This document shows, in pieces, positions 1-11,761 of a stretch of 64,000 nucleotides of DNA. The notes below the pieces were generated by a model that ran no database searches, was not told the origin of the DNA, and saw nothing but the letters and a program-made list of their open reading frames with translations. Origin of the DNA: Lucifuga dentata (lineage: Eukaryota > Chordata > Actinopteri > Ophidiiformes > Bythitidae). Each line of letters starts with the position of its first letter. Position 1 is the stretch's first letter. The position numbers and the translations under genes are program-made. The stretch is taken from NCBI GenBank assembly GCA_014773175.1, contig VXCM01002817.1, positions 1 to 64,000 on the forward strand, in the 5' to 3' direction.

Positions 1-225
1 AATTCAATGTTTCACTTTCTAACACTTAATGCTGGATTGTAAAAGGTATGGCTATTTTAATTTTTCAGTAAAAGCCATGGGGCTATATTCCCTGGCAGAG
101 GTGTACATTGTCTTCCTTGCAACCCTGTGTTAAATCAGTGAAATAAAGTTACTTTGACAAAAAACAGACGTTATATTCGCTGTGATCGATTATTTGAGTA
201 CATTTCACATCTCTACAGTACATAT
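1..225 (+). repeat. TTAA-MITE family, partial copy cut by window edge
   Basis: Matches the middle of the family seen in full at 7667-8237, 20275-20876 and 53938-54505, including the GGRCTATATTCCCTGG and TTAAATAAAGTTACTTTG-like blocks. Its left part lies outside the window and the right TIR is not recognisable. A lone TIR-like stretch (GCATGTTATGAGCCCAA) follows at about 245-261. It is non-coding. Confidence 0.75.
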
Positions 226-819
226 ATATACACCAGTAATCATGCATGTTATGAGCCCAACACAGGCCCAGTACACAAGATTCACAGGCCACACATATTT
301 ATTTACTGCATAACTAGCTGTCAATAACAGATGAACTCTAAATAAACTGATTACTGTCTGTTTATTTAGTCATATTGTTTAATCGCTGTTGCTGGAATGT
401 AAAAACTTAAGTGGTGAAATGCCAGCATCACCAGACAATTTCCTCCAACACATCAGGGACAAAGATAGATGCCCAGTTTGTCTAAAGTAACTTTAAAACG
501 CTAAAGTCCGACTAGTTGAACTATTTATAATAATCACTTAAAAACACTATACCTTCCAATCCGTTCTGCTGCTGCAGTCTCTCCATTGGTGCCAATAACT
601 GTTTTCAGTGAAACTTAATCACTATGGCAACGAGTCGTGCTGGCGCAAGGTGCTCAAATCCATAAAAAGTGGGAGGAGCAGAGAGAGAAGCCGAAGACGT
701 ACGAAGTTAAACGGATGTTTTTCGAGCGTGAGAAATCAGATGTCAGGCGTGAGAGCGTGTGAAGTCAGCCGTGTGCGTGAGTCTCACGCTCAATGCGTGA
801 GAGTCGGCAGCCCTGTATC
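226..819. other. Gene-free stretch
   Basis: No gene is recognised. A small palindrome (GCGTGAG-T-CTCACGC, 775-789) sits in a run rich in GTGAG words that looks like transposon debris. A 74-residue open frame at 608-832 is basic, low in complexity and has no recognisable domain. Confidence 0.5.
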
Positions 820-1013
820 ATTAGCTACTTGAGTGTTTTAGCTTAAACCTGTTGCTAACATTAGCTAGTTGAATTTTTTAGCTCTTTTAGCTTAAACCTG
901 TTGCTAACATTAGCTACTTGAGTCTTTTAGCTTAAACCCGTTGCTAGCATTAGTTAGTTGGGTGCTTTAGTTTAAACCTGTTGCTAATATTGGCTAGTTA
1001 AGTGTTTTACCTT
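820..1013. repeat. 40-bp tandem repeat, about 4.6 units
   Basis: The unit contains TTAGCTACTTGAGTGTTTTA and AAACCTGTTGCTAAC. Units begin at 820, 860, 909, 949 and 989. The second unit is 49 bp because it carries a 9-base internal duplication (TTTTTTAGC-like). Units differ by several substitutions each. Confidence 0.85.
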
Positions 1014-1453
1014 GACTTTGGCATGCAGAGCTGGAATGCTGATATCAAAGATGTGTTGGATCCTTTAACTGCAACTTTTCGTCGGCACGCTTTGCAAACT
1101 GGATATCCGTCTTCCTCAACTACTCCTGCTCATTTATCCAAAATGCTATCATAGTACCGATTTTCATGCGTTTTTCGATGGTTAAGGCTTGAAAGTTGAG
1201 TCTCTCTCATGCTGAACTGAAAGTAGTTTGATAGAAACACACGAGCAGCGCGAGGAACACGACGCGCGCACACACAGGCAGCGCGAGTCTCTTTCTCACA
1301 CGCGCACGCACACACATACACAATGAGTTTATGACCCGTTGCTGGACTTTATGTGAAAAATACTCAATTTATCTATTTCCAACATGAAACCAGACATTTT
1401 TTTTTACGGTTTCTAGAATATAAACATACAACATACAACATTTTATTATAGTG
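1014..1453. other. Gene-free stretch
   Basis: Unassigned sequence with a CG-containing CACA-rich stretch at 1240-1322. No domain-bearing frame, tRNA or other gene is recognised. Confidence 0.5.
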
Positions 1454-2728
1454 ATTAAAAGTAAAAACACGACGATTTTTGAATGGTTAAGCCCAATATT
1501 ACAACCCGCATAGTATGTTACTCACTGCACAACCAATTTCCAAACATTAAACCATATTATATTTTCCTGTTATTGTCTCAAATCCCCTAATATTTCAAAA
1601 TCAAATGTTCAGGTGATACACTTTAAAATTCAATGTTTTGCCAATGTTTTTCCAGTTCTTTTGTTTGGAGACATACTGGTCTTCCATGCAGCTCCGGGTT
1701 GGACTGGTTAAATAAAGTTGCCTCGACCAAAAACTTGGCAGACATTGCCCAGATTCATAAACTGTAGTGCATGATTTACCACATCGCTGTGCACAAATAT
1801 CATGGCACAACCACGTTTGCTCATTCATAATCGCCTGTACTGACATATTTTAGTGTTTGCCTTAAAAGCGGTGTTACTGTGATATTTCCTTATTTACATG
1901 TCTCGGTAGCTATTCATAAAATAAACCGACACGTAAAACTTAAGACCTGCTTCAGTTCGGTGATAAATTTCAGCAGTGTGAAATCTCGTCGACATTTAAA
2001 ACTAATAATGCCTCACGTGTGTTAGTGATCAGTAACTTTTGTTAGATAAAGTCACTCAGCTGATCAGTCAGATTTTATATGGTGAGTTTTGATCTAATCT
2101 GATACGTTTAGATGCGATCTGTTCATTCACCTCACCTGCTCGGTGCACAGGTCTGAGTTGCTCAAATGCGACTGCACTACGGAAAATACTTGTTACTGTT
2201 ATTTTAGTATCAGTCTTAAAACGAGGATCTCTAAAGCAGAATGTATGTTTCCTTTGACAATTTTTGGCTTTAAAACCAGATGAATCAGGACAAATGGTAG
2301 CTGATAAATATGCAGCAGCTCATTAACACATTGATCTTCATTGGCTTTTACTGTCACACCTCACAGCAGTGCTACCTTAATGTGACAGCAGTGTGCTCAT
2401 TGTAGAAGTTTTATGAATGAGTCGCAGTCATCACGGCGCACATTAAGGCAACACTGCACTCCTTATCACCATTTTTTTTTATGAATCTGGGCCAGTGTTC
2501 TGTATTTTGGATTAGGCCTACTTACCTCAAGCGTGTTTTAAGTCTCAAGAAGTTTATTTTAAAAGCTGGAATGAGAAACAAATGTCAGTCTTGAAGGTAG
2601 GAAAAACTATTCCAAAATGTGCCACTTGAGTAATATATTTTGGGAAGTGGTTGTCTGTAATGTAACGTGTAAGTGGGATGTATATATATTGGGTTCAAAC
2701 ATGCACAATCGCTGGCATGGTCCTTTAA
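1454..2728 (+). mobile_element. TTAA-MITE copy split by a nested element
   Basis: The left part (1454-1746) starts with TTAA and a degraded TIR, then follows the family consensus through AATCCCCTAATATTTC and GGTGATACAC to the TTAAATAAAGTTGC block. The right part (about 2493-2728) resumes the consensus at ACTTACCTCAAGC and ends in TTGGGTTCAAACATGC then GGTCCTTTAA. With the insert removed the copy is about 529 bp, close to the 568-602 bp of complete copies. No coding capacity. Confidence 0.8.
1747..2492. mobile_element. Nested non-autonomous element with perfect 15-bp TIRs
   Basis: The ends are exact inverted repeats: GCCCAGATTCATAAA at 1747-1761 and its reverse complement at 2478-2492. A second inverted similarity lies just inside (GCTCATTCATAA near 1818 and TTATGAATGAG near 2411). 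It interrupts a MITE copy and is therefore the younger insertion. No transposase frame is present. I could not define a target-site duplication, so the superfamily is unassigned. Confidence 0.7.
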
Positions 2729-3238
2729 ATGAAGCCTCAAACTGTCAAGTTTCACACACATACACACACACACACACTGTTTTGACACTCTGCTGAAGTA
2801 CAATCTGTGTCAAACAATATTTATCCGTGTCTTCCTCGGACTTAGGTGAGCTGTAATGCAATGAATTTACTGTGAGAACAAGTGACTCTGTTTGATGATG
2901 TAATTCCAGCAAGCTGCTCTTTGAACCTCACATTAGAAAAACATGCATGCCTAAATCTAACTGCAGTGGTTATTGTGTCTGTGGCCTTGTTGAACCCTCA
3001 GGTATTGTGAGGCTGAGGTAACATTTACTCTATTTGACCACATGGGGAGAGATAATCACAGCATTGAGACCAGCCTGAGAGCTTTAGTCTCTTTCTATAC
3101 ACAGCAGGGACACAAGAAGCATTTATTTATATTTGGGAATTTAAAAATGGGATTCTTTGTTCTTACTCTTGCAGAGTAGAGAGATGCTGAAACATTCTGA
3201 GAGGATGACACTGGATTAAAGATAGTATGTTTTATTAT
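2729..3238. other. Gene-free stretch
   Basis: Contains a short CA-rich microsatellite at 2754-2779. Nothing else is recognised. Confidence 0.5.
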
Positions 3239-3832
3239 GGAGCCACCTGGGAAGCCCAATTAATATTATCCGCACACACGTTACGTTAATGACAACCATT
3301 TTCCAAAACAAAAAACTGTAAGTTAGTTTTCTGTTATTTTACAAAATCCCCTAATCTTTCAAAATCAAATGTTCAGGTGATACACTCACCTTAAAATNTT
3401 TTACAAAATCCCCTAATCTTTCAAAATCAAATGTTCAGGTGATACACTCACCTTAAAATTCAGTATTTTATCTGCTAACATGTTATTTTTCATTTCTCAG
3501 TGAAAACTGCATTCTCCAGGGACTATATTCCCTGTTGAAGACATACATCGTCTTCCATGCAGCTCCGTGTTGGACAGGTTAAACAAAATTACTTTGGCAA
3601 AAAAAAAAGTCTTAATAGACACAGAGTTTGCTGTGAAAGATTACTTATCTCAAGCACATTTCAAGTCTCTACAAGTTGATTTTAATAGTGGACTGAAATG
3701 AACTGAAACCTATGTCAATCTGGAAAGTCATACAAAAATACTAAAATTTACCCCTCCAGTAGTATATTTTGGGAAATGGTTATCAATAATGTAACTTGTA
3801 TGTGAATTGTACATATAGGTCTCAAACATGCA
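3239..3832 (+). mobile_element. TTAA-MITE copy with degraded ends
   Basis: Follows the family consensus from about AGCCCAATTAATATTATCC (3253) to TCTCAAACATGC (3820-3832). Both TIR tips are eroded. It contains a false duplication: 61 bases at 3337-3397 are repeated exactly at 3399-3459 either side of the n at 3398, inflating the copy by 62 bases. Confidence 0.8.
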
Positions 3833-5003
3833 AGAGAGAGAATGAGATTCTGCACTGTCTGCATTTTTTCTCTTCATCTTTGTCTCTCTCCCCCTCTGTC
3901 TCTCTCTCCATCTGATATTTTTATCAGACTTCCAATACCAGGCAATGGGCGCAACACAACAGGTTGCCATTCTTCCACCTCCATCTATTGCTGCATCATG
4001 TGCTAAGGGTGCGCTAGTGCTGATGATGACTTTAAATAGTCTGTCATTTTGTTCATCCCCTGCGATGTCCTTGAGGTTTTGCAATACATCTCCAAAAAAA
4101 ATGTGGACTAGTAATGCACAGCCAGCATACTTCCAGTTCCTATTTGTGCAGCCTACCTCTCGTAGGCCCATTCCAGTCCTGCCAGTACTGTAGTGGCCCA
4201 ATCTCATAGTGTGAGTGTACTTCTTCCCTCCGGGCCTCACTGTCACTGTGGGGAATTAATGGGATGAGAAACTGACCCAATAATGATCTTCTGCTTGGCT
4301 GCAGCTCAGACAGCAAACATCAAGCAGTCCCACAGGCTACAGACAGCCCTGCTCAAGTACCCCTCACCTCTGTGTTGCTGAAGCATCTCTACTGTCTATT
4401 ATTCATTTGCTTTCATTCTCTCCATTCACTTCCCTCATGCTCACACACAAAATAATGAGAGACAAGAAGGAATAAGAAGGGGGTGAGTATACAGGTGTAC
4501 AGCTATTTTAACATTACTACGGCTAGTGAAAAAAGTGAAAAAGTGGTATAGTTATATTTTCAAGTTTGCATTTGAATATGTCACATGGTTGCTATGGGAT
4601 TGGACTCAAATGCAAACAGCAAATGGGTAAATAAATGGGTAAGCAAATGGGTAGATAAACAGTATCTGGAATCTGGCAAAAAATGTAGAAAAGGCAGATG
4701 GTAAGGATGAACAAACAGGCAAACAGATCCAATAATGTCTGAGGCAGGTCATCGGGAAAAAAAAAAAAAAAGGATCAGGATTGCTAAAACTGGTAACAGG
4801 TACGTAAGCAAACAGAATCAAAATGGGCTGAGGCAGATAATTAACAAAAAACAGAGGAAAGGTCAGGATTCTAAAACATTACAGGCAGGAATCAGGCAAA
4901 CTGCAACAGAAAAGTGTTACAGAAAACTAGACGCTTGAGTAAACCTCATATATATATATACAGTATATGTGTGTGTGTGTCTATGTGTAGAGAGGGAGGG
5001 GGG

Positions 5004-5038
<35 letters not shown>

Positions 5039-5649
5039 GGTGATGAGGGAATTGCACACAGGTGAGTTGCAAAGGTGACTGCACAAAGAAGCCCTCAGGC
5101 AGGCATGACGGCTGCACAAGAGGTGAACTGCAAACCCGTGACAAGAGAAGTATTCATCAGGACAATGTGGAATAAAGTCATGCAGTTTGACAGCAGGTGA
5201 CTGTGTCTATCAGCCTTTCAATGAAAACAGGAACAAGATGAAGCAGCAGCTACTGTAAGCTTTTGGTCAAAGTCTGAGCTATTACACAAGAAATGATGAT
5301 GGGCAGTATGCAGTAAATGGCAATAAAGTAAGATGTGAGCAAAGGAAATCCAGACACACCATGAAGCTATGTTGAGTTTGTTATGTGCTGCCTGGTGAGC
5401 GCGTAGAAAGAATGTTTAGCATTATTTACACAAAAGCCAACTTCCTTCAAACACTGATGGAGTGAAATGCAATAATAAGCACACACAGACACAGATGCAA
5501 ATATCCAAACAAAACATTTGCATGGATTTGACTGCAGACACGCAGTACGACCCTCCCCACCTCCACCCCGCCTGTCCTGCATTCTACAGACATGCCAGCA
5601 CTCATGGCCTTGCTGCCTCCTGCTGGTTTTCTGGTGAAACCAACTGGAT
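3833..5649. other. Gene-free stretch with simple repeats
   Basis: Contains CT-rich DNA (3860-3912), an A-run (4758-4771), a GT repeat (4966-4980) and a (GA)n tract (about 5003-5035). A 172-residue minus-strand open frame (3728-4246) overlaps the MITE and a CT-rich run. Its first half is not low complexity, but I recognise no domain and do not call it a gene. Confidence 0.5.
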
Positions 5650-6211
5650 GATCAAATGTTCACGTGATACACCCACCTTAAATAAGGTTTTGCCTGCTAA
5701 AACATAAATCCAAATGTAGAAGTGGCATAGTCATTTTTATTTTTTTCTTCCTTTAAAATGGGACATTGCAATCACAATGTAAATATGCCAGATTGACTAA
5801 TTTTCATCCGTAATCCCATGCCAGGATGTTGAATTGGCTGCCTTCAATTTCTCTGTAAAATCAGTCTTCTCCTGGGACTATATTCCTTGGAGGAGACATA
5901 TTTTCTTCTGTGCAGTGCCATGTTGTATCAGTTAAACAACATAAATAAATAAATAAAAAATAAATAGACATGTTCACTGTGATGGATTACTTATCTCAAG
6001 CTCATTTCAAGTCTACAGGTTCATTTTTATAGCATACTGAAATGAACTGAAACCAATGGCAGTCTGGGAGATAGGAAAAACAATTTTAATATTTATGGCT
6101 CCAGTATTACGTTGGGAAAAGGTTGTCAGAAACGTAACGTAACATGTATGCAGGTTGTACCATATATATTTGGCTCAAACATGCAAAACCTCTGATTTGG
6201 TTCTGTAAAGC
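5650..6211 (+). mobile_element. TTAA-MITE copy, 5'-truncated
   Basis: Begins inside the consensus at ATCAAATGTTCACGTGATAC, lacks the left TIR, and ends with TTGGCTCAAACATGC and a degraded GGTTCTGTAAAG. About 95 bases of unrelated sequence (5745-5840) lie between the CATAGTCATTTTTA and TCAATTTCTCTGTAAA blocks. Confidence 0.75.
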
Positions 6212-7666
6212 AAGGTGCAGGAATATTTGAGAGATGAGACAGAAAGCAATGCTCCGTGCTGACGGCCTGTTTGCACTTAACCTCAAGAACACATTTGACT
6301 TTTAAGGAATGTTGGAGAAAAAAATGGATCAAGAAATTGTACATAAGAAACTAGCAATGCAAATACATGAACTGGGGTCATGAAAAGGTGAAAAGAGAAA
6401 CCTGAGCTCAAAGGTACAGCTGTGGTTCAGTGTAGGCAGATGTGAGTGAGACAATCATTAAGCCACAAACTCACTTCTGCAGAATATAGTTTCACAAGAA
6501 GTTAAATGACCAAAACGTTATTGCCTCTATTCTTATCTCTATGAGTGTTTGAGGTATTTCATGCTATTCTTCTCATCCACTTTCCATAGTTGACTACTCT
6601 GCCAAACAGTTTTTCTGTTTCATTGTTGAGTGTTGGATTGATGTTTTGTTCGATGAGCATAGAATCAAAAGCCTCTGTGGAAATAATCTCAACCAGGCTG
6701 CAATAACAGGATTGTTCAATCATTTTATCACCGTCGAGTCACGCTGGCAAAACGGTTTTAAACTCAACTGTACCACAGCAGGCAGAACACGCTGAAAAAA
6801 TATGTGTACGGCAAAATAAAAGATAAAAAGGACTTCTGTAGTTTGCTAATTTATGGTGGGTATTACGGAGAACCAGGCAAAAACATTATGGCTTCAAATT
6901 ATGTGTGGAACATTGGCTCGTCATTTCTCCTGACCTGGTCTGACTGGCCCCCATCTGTCTGTGTGAATTGGGTCAGACAATCATTTTAAACTATATTAGT
7001 TAAAACAATCTGAGAGGTGAAGTTTATCCTTTATGTAAGATTTAATCATTGATGAGAAAATGAATGAACAGCTTGTAGTAGCAGTTGGAAGGTGTAAGAA
7101 ACAGGCGTGAAGAGGAGGATCAACCTTTTGTGAAGGAAACTGACAGACTGGGTTCTTTGCAGTTTGACACAGGAAATGCTGAGTCACTGCTCTGACAGCC
7201 CACATACAGAGATCCACTTTGGCTTTATGCATGAAAAACCACATGGATGTGAACCAATTTGCACAGCAGCAGAGTAGTTTGTAACATGCATATTCAAATG
7301 AAAATGTTGCAAAGTGTTCAGTCTCACAGATCTGCTTTAAATTTGAAGCAGTCAGAAACCAGCAGGGTCATTTGTGATCTATTATTCACACTGTAGATTT
7401 ATCAATCATTGTACAGTTTGTCATCTTTAAAACCAATTCTGCCAGCCAGCTGGATGTGACCCAGGTAATATCTGTTAGCCAGGCCAGAACTGAGCAGCAG
7501 GTGTAGGGCAGCAGGTGTAGGGCATGGTGCAGTGGCTTTGTGTCCTATCAGGACCATGATGCTGATATGGCTTCCTTTCAACAGAATCAACAAACCCATA
7601 TTGTATGACTTAGAGTCTCAATTCCCAGTAACAAGATGCACCATCCCTGCATGCTTCAGAAAATAG
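6212..7666. other. Gene-free stretch
   Basis: Unassigned, mostly non-repetitive AT-rich sequence. No domain-bearing frame, splice-flanked exon or RNA gene could be supported. Confidence 0.45.
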
Positions 7667-8237
7667 TTAAAGGATCACACTGGTGATCATGCATGTTTGA
7701 GGCCAATAACCCATATACTACAGTATACCTTAAGTTACTGACAACCATTTCCCAAGTGGAAAATTTCACAATTTTTTTTCCTATACCTTCCAGACTGTCA
7801 TTGGTTTCACTTCATTCCAGTATGCTAATCAACTCGTAGAGATTTGACAACACGCTTGGGATACATAATCCATCACAGTGAACACTATGGCTCTTAGCTT
7901 TTTTTTTTTTTTTTTTTTTGCCAAAGTAACTTTATTTAACCAATCCAACATGGAGCTGCACAGATAACAATGTATTTCTCCTCCAGGAAATATAGTCCCA
8001 GGAGAAGCTGGCTTTTACTAAGAAATTGACTGTGCCTTCTACAATTGTACATAAGTGTTAGAAGGTGACACACTGAATTTTAAAGTGGGTGTATCACCTG
8101 AATGTTTGGCTTTGAAAGATTGGATTTGAAAAATAACAGGAAAAGAAAAATAAGATTTGGAAATTGGCTGTCAGTAACATAACATAGCCTACTGTATATG
8201 GGCTCAAACGTGCATGATTGCCGGTATGGTCCTTTAA
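7667..8237 (-). mobile_element. TTAA-MITE, full-length minus-strand copy
   Basis: Both TIRs are present: TTAAAGGATCACACTGG at the left and GGTATGGTCCTTTAA at the right, each next to TTAA. The interior is the reverse complement of the consensus, for example CTTCCAGACTGTCATTGGTT. An internal A-run of the consensus appears as a T-run at 7901-7919. The copy is 571 bp, non-coding, and helps define the family. Confidence 0.88.
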
Positions 8238-9752
8238 GCATGTTTATAAGCTTTGAGCCTGTCACCAATAGCTGTCAGCTCTAAATTACAGCCCTAAATA
8301 AAATAATCAAACCATCTGGGATAAAATGACATATGCTAATCAGCTAATTTCTCTATTAATTACCACAGATAAAGTCAGTATGCAGGGTTTCATTACGTCA
8401 TTATTATTCTTGTTGATTCAGCTGAGAAAAGCTGCATTTCAGCGGTTCTAATTTTGGGAACCCCCCCCCCCCCCNCCCCCCCCCCCCCGAACCTTTAGTG
8501 GTGTAGACTCACTGCATCACTACGGAGACGGGAAGATCCCTGAGCGCAGGTGTGTGTTCCTGCGCACACTCTTTATGCGTGGCGGTGTTCTTTACGCAGG
8601 GCTTTGTTCGGAAACAAAGCGTGCAGCAGTACAACATGCAGGGGACCAAGATTTTCAGTCAGTGGCTCTTAAACTGCTTTAAGGACAGCAGACAAATTCA
8701 GTCCAAAACCCCCTCCTCGGGACGACAATTGAGGCCAATAACGATTACTGTCTACTTATAATAGTGGTGACATTTAAACGGTAATTGCCCACGAAGGCGT
8801 CATTTTAAAATTATTATAAAATTATAGGCCCTTCTGGGTTTTATAAGGGAACCACCTCCCATGGAAACTTCTCAATGCCGCCGCCGACTCTCCAAAAGCA
8901 GCCTGATGGAGACATATTGTAGCCTATCTATAAATATAGGATTAAAACACCGTTGATATGCGTTATTTGATAATGATCTTGCGTTTCCACAAATTTAAAC
9001 AAACGGCAGAGCTGTTGTGTCATTAAAATTGATAAGCATCCGACGTGGCACACCACCCTTATAAATAAATGCTGGTCATTTAAGGGCAATTATCTCCCGT
9101 TTGCCGACGTGAAAAACCCAAAACGGACGAAAAATGAAATCGATTGAAATATTCACTTCGACGCTACTGATTCAATGGGTGTTGTTAATAAAAACATGCA
9201 TTTCCACATTGCTGTCAAACGGCTTTGTATGGAAACACATGGATTACAGGATTCATGCAACCAGGTGCTGATGATAACGAGGCTTTTGTTCATTTAGCCG
9301 ATGGAAAGCTCTACAGCACGTATTTATAATGAACGGAACAGCTGCGATCTCTGCTATTATATTCGTAAAATAATGTCGATTACAGCGAAAATGCATCTTG
9401 TGGATCCATTTTCGGCTGTAGACATGTGGATTTCCATGCTGCTGATGTTGAGCAGCAGCAGCCTCATCCTTCATCCATCATCACAACCTGTATGACAGAA
9501 AACAAAGAAACAGGCTTACCTCCACATACGCGTTCATATGTCCCGGAATATTCGTCTACTTTCATCCATTTCGTCTTGGAAAAAAAAATAAAAAATGGGA
9601 TAACTGTGTTGTACAAGTGAGACGCCCTTACGGTACCAACGCTTGTAACCGTTGCCGAAGCGCTTTTGGTATGGGGGGTGATTGATGCCACCAAACGGAA
9701 GCTCTAAAGTCACACAAGAAAAAATATGCAGGATATTTCCATAAGAACGAAA
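8238..9752. other. Gene-free stretch with poly-C join
   Basis: A 27-base poly-C tract (8461-8488) has an n at 8475 and is probably a contig join. 8500-9700 has more CpG than its surroundings and looks non-repetitive. A short frame at 8552-8761 has no recognisable domain. A distal promoter or first exon of an unseen gene is possible but unsupported. Confidence 0.4.
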
Positions 9753-9984
9753 TATACACTAGCATTCCACTGTTTGGAATCACCCAGAAATATAACTTTA
9801 TGAGAGAAATTTATGCCAGAGTAGCATTAAATTGATCAGAAATCATAGTAAATAAATCAACAATCTGACTTTTATATCAAAGAATTTGCAGCAATTATAG
9901 CTTTGCAGACCTTTGGCATTCTAATGGACAGTTTTTGAAGGAATTTCAACCCATGTCTTCTGTGCTCTTCTCAGTAGACATGGG

Positions 9985-10400
9985 GGGGGGAGTTCCCTTG
10001 AAACTTTACACAAATCATTTATATATATTATAAACAGTTTTGGTCCTAACACTGACCTTGTGGGACACCACACGTTATACCCAACAGACTTGATTTTTGT
10101 TCTCCAATCTGCATGAATTGTTGTCTATTACTAATATAACTTTTCAACCAGTTCAATACAACTCCTCTAATACCATATCTTTCTATTTTATCAATTAGTA
10201 TTCTATGATTTATGGTATCAAAAGCTTTTTTAAGATCAACAAAAATGCCAACTGTAAACTTCGTTTTGTCAATAGCTGTAGTTATTTCATCTGTTATCTC
10301 CATTAATGCCATAGCTGTCAATCTATTTGTTCTAAATCCATACTGACTATCTGTTAATACTTCCTATTTATCAATGGAATTATCTAACCAACTTCATCCA
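9985..10400 (-). pseudogene. LINE reverse-transcriptase fragment, frameshifted
   Basis: The minus-strand frame contains reverse-transcriptase palm motifs: YGFRTNRLTAMAL near 10330-10350, FVDLKKAFDTINH near 10205-10245, and CGVPQG at about 10050. Just after GVPQG the frame breaks. One base out of phase it continues as VLGPKLFIIYIND, the usual next block, so a small indel has shifted it. The clade is jockey/L2/Rex1-like rather than RTE. It is a short dead fragment inside the Tc1-like relic. Confidence 0.8.
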
Positions 10401-10477
10401 CAAACAAGATGAAAACCTCATTACAGTCTGCAGATTTCTCCACATCTCACCTGCTTTATCAACATTTAGCACATTAT

Positions 10478-10503
10478 ACACACATACACACACACACACA
10501 CAC
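10478..10503. repeat. (CA)n microsatellite
   Basis: Short CA dinucleotide repeat with one interruption, inside the Tc1-like relic region. Confidence 0.8.
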
Positions 10504-10769
10504 CAACAACAGGCTAGGCTTGGCTATTAGCAGCATGTTTAGTAGCCTAAACATTTCACACCCAGCCACTTGAATATGCTGGTAACAGTTCCAAACACAG
10601 ACGTGTAATCATTATAATGGGCTGTGGAGTCGCTTTTACTTTCAATATGCTGAGAGACAAACTGAGCAGAAATGTCATCATAAAGAAAAACTAGCAGACC
10701 TTAATCCCTTCCAGCAAGCTCCATCTTTCATTTTTCCCCCACTCAAACAACAGCGAATCAACAATTTCT

Positions 10770-11265
10770 CTCAGCTCTTTTGGTTCAAATGGTTCTCACA
10801 ACTCATATGGCTCACATGACTCAAATGGCTCACACGAGTCTCACAATTCATATGACTGTCTCACGGTTCATTCAGCTCTTACGGTTCATAGGTTCATTGG
10901 TTCATTCGGTTCAGCAATTCTCTGCTCTCGGTCGTCTGAGTCTGTGTCTGAGTCTCTACTCAGTGAGCCTGTCTGTGAGTGTGTCCCCTGGTGGCTGCTC
11001 ACCTACACTACATCAAACGCCACTTAAGCAGTGTTTGTACCACAAACTAGATTGCCTGACCCAAACAGACATTACTTTTATGGTTGGAGTTGATTAATCT
11101 CAAAGATGTGATGTTGTGAAAGAAAAATATATTGAATCTCATTCATTTATATCATGGACTGGAATGAACCGGAAGTATGTGGTTCAGTTACAGCTGTGAA
11201 CCAGTTCACTGACTTGTGGACTAAGAATCAAGTCTTTTTGATTCAATGATTCGTGAACCGGCCAT
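10770..11265. repeat. Degenerate GGTTCAT/GGCTCACA-rich repeat, perhaps hAT-like
   Basis: 10770-10925 is a quasi-periodic series of TGGCTCACA, GGTTCAT and CTCACAA words. It gives a 105-residue low-complexity frame with no domain. The right side ends with GATTCGTGAACCGGCCATCT, which resembles fish hAT termini, but I could not find the matching left end. Confidence 0.35.
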
Positions 11266-11647
11266 CTCTACTTCCCAGAGGTCCACTCCTCCATCATCCT
11301 TTCATTTCCTCTATCTTTCACATCTCCTCCTTGATCCAAATAACTCCAAACACAAAGGTGTCTCTATTAACCAATTAGTATTTAAAAATGATTAAGGATG
11401 AGCTAAAAGAATATATCATGAAGCCACCAAGGTTATGACTGCTGAAAATGGGGCCTTGCAGTTTTATGTGAATCATTAATGATAAATCAGTCATTTTCAG
11501 ATGTAATAAGCATTTCCAGTGTTGTTAATGTCTTGGCTATACTGCACATTTGTATCAATTTAATGCCACTTAGGTGAATAAAATTATCAATCTAAAACAT
11601 GATTTTTTTTTTTTTTTTGTGACTCCAAACCTTTGCACAGCAGTGTA

Positions 11648-11705
11648 TCATATCATAAAAAGGCAAATAAATCAAATTTAAAGTAGGACATATAATTAAA
11701 TAGTC

Positions 11706-11761
<56 letters not shown>

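Larger units (their letters stand above)
9755..11647. mobile_element. Tc1/mariner-like relic with later insertions
   Basis: The left end (TACACTAGCATTCCACTGTT at 9755) and the right end, reverse complemented (TACACTGCTGTGCAAAGG, to 11647), are imperfect inverted repeats that continue into GTTTGGARTCAC. TA lies at each border, as expected for the Tc1/mariner superfamily. Subterminal sequence on both sides (AATTGATCAGAAAT; GTTGTTAATGTCTTGGC) resembles common fish Tc1-type elements. No transposase frame survives, and the middle is occupied by a LINE fragment and other repeat-like DNA. Confidence 0.65.

Noticed and set aside
3728..4246. 172-residue minus-strand frame
   Set aside because: One end lies in a MITE, the C-terminal half is CT-repeat derived, and no domain was recognised; kept only as a remark.
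7901..7919. T-run considered as a terminator or retroposon tail
   Set aside because: It lies inside a MITE copy at a position where the consensus has an A-run in the other orientation.
10780..11097. 105-residue frame rich in His, Met and Thr
   Set aside because: It follows a degenerate TGGCTCACA/GGTTCAT repeat and has no splice sites or domain.
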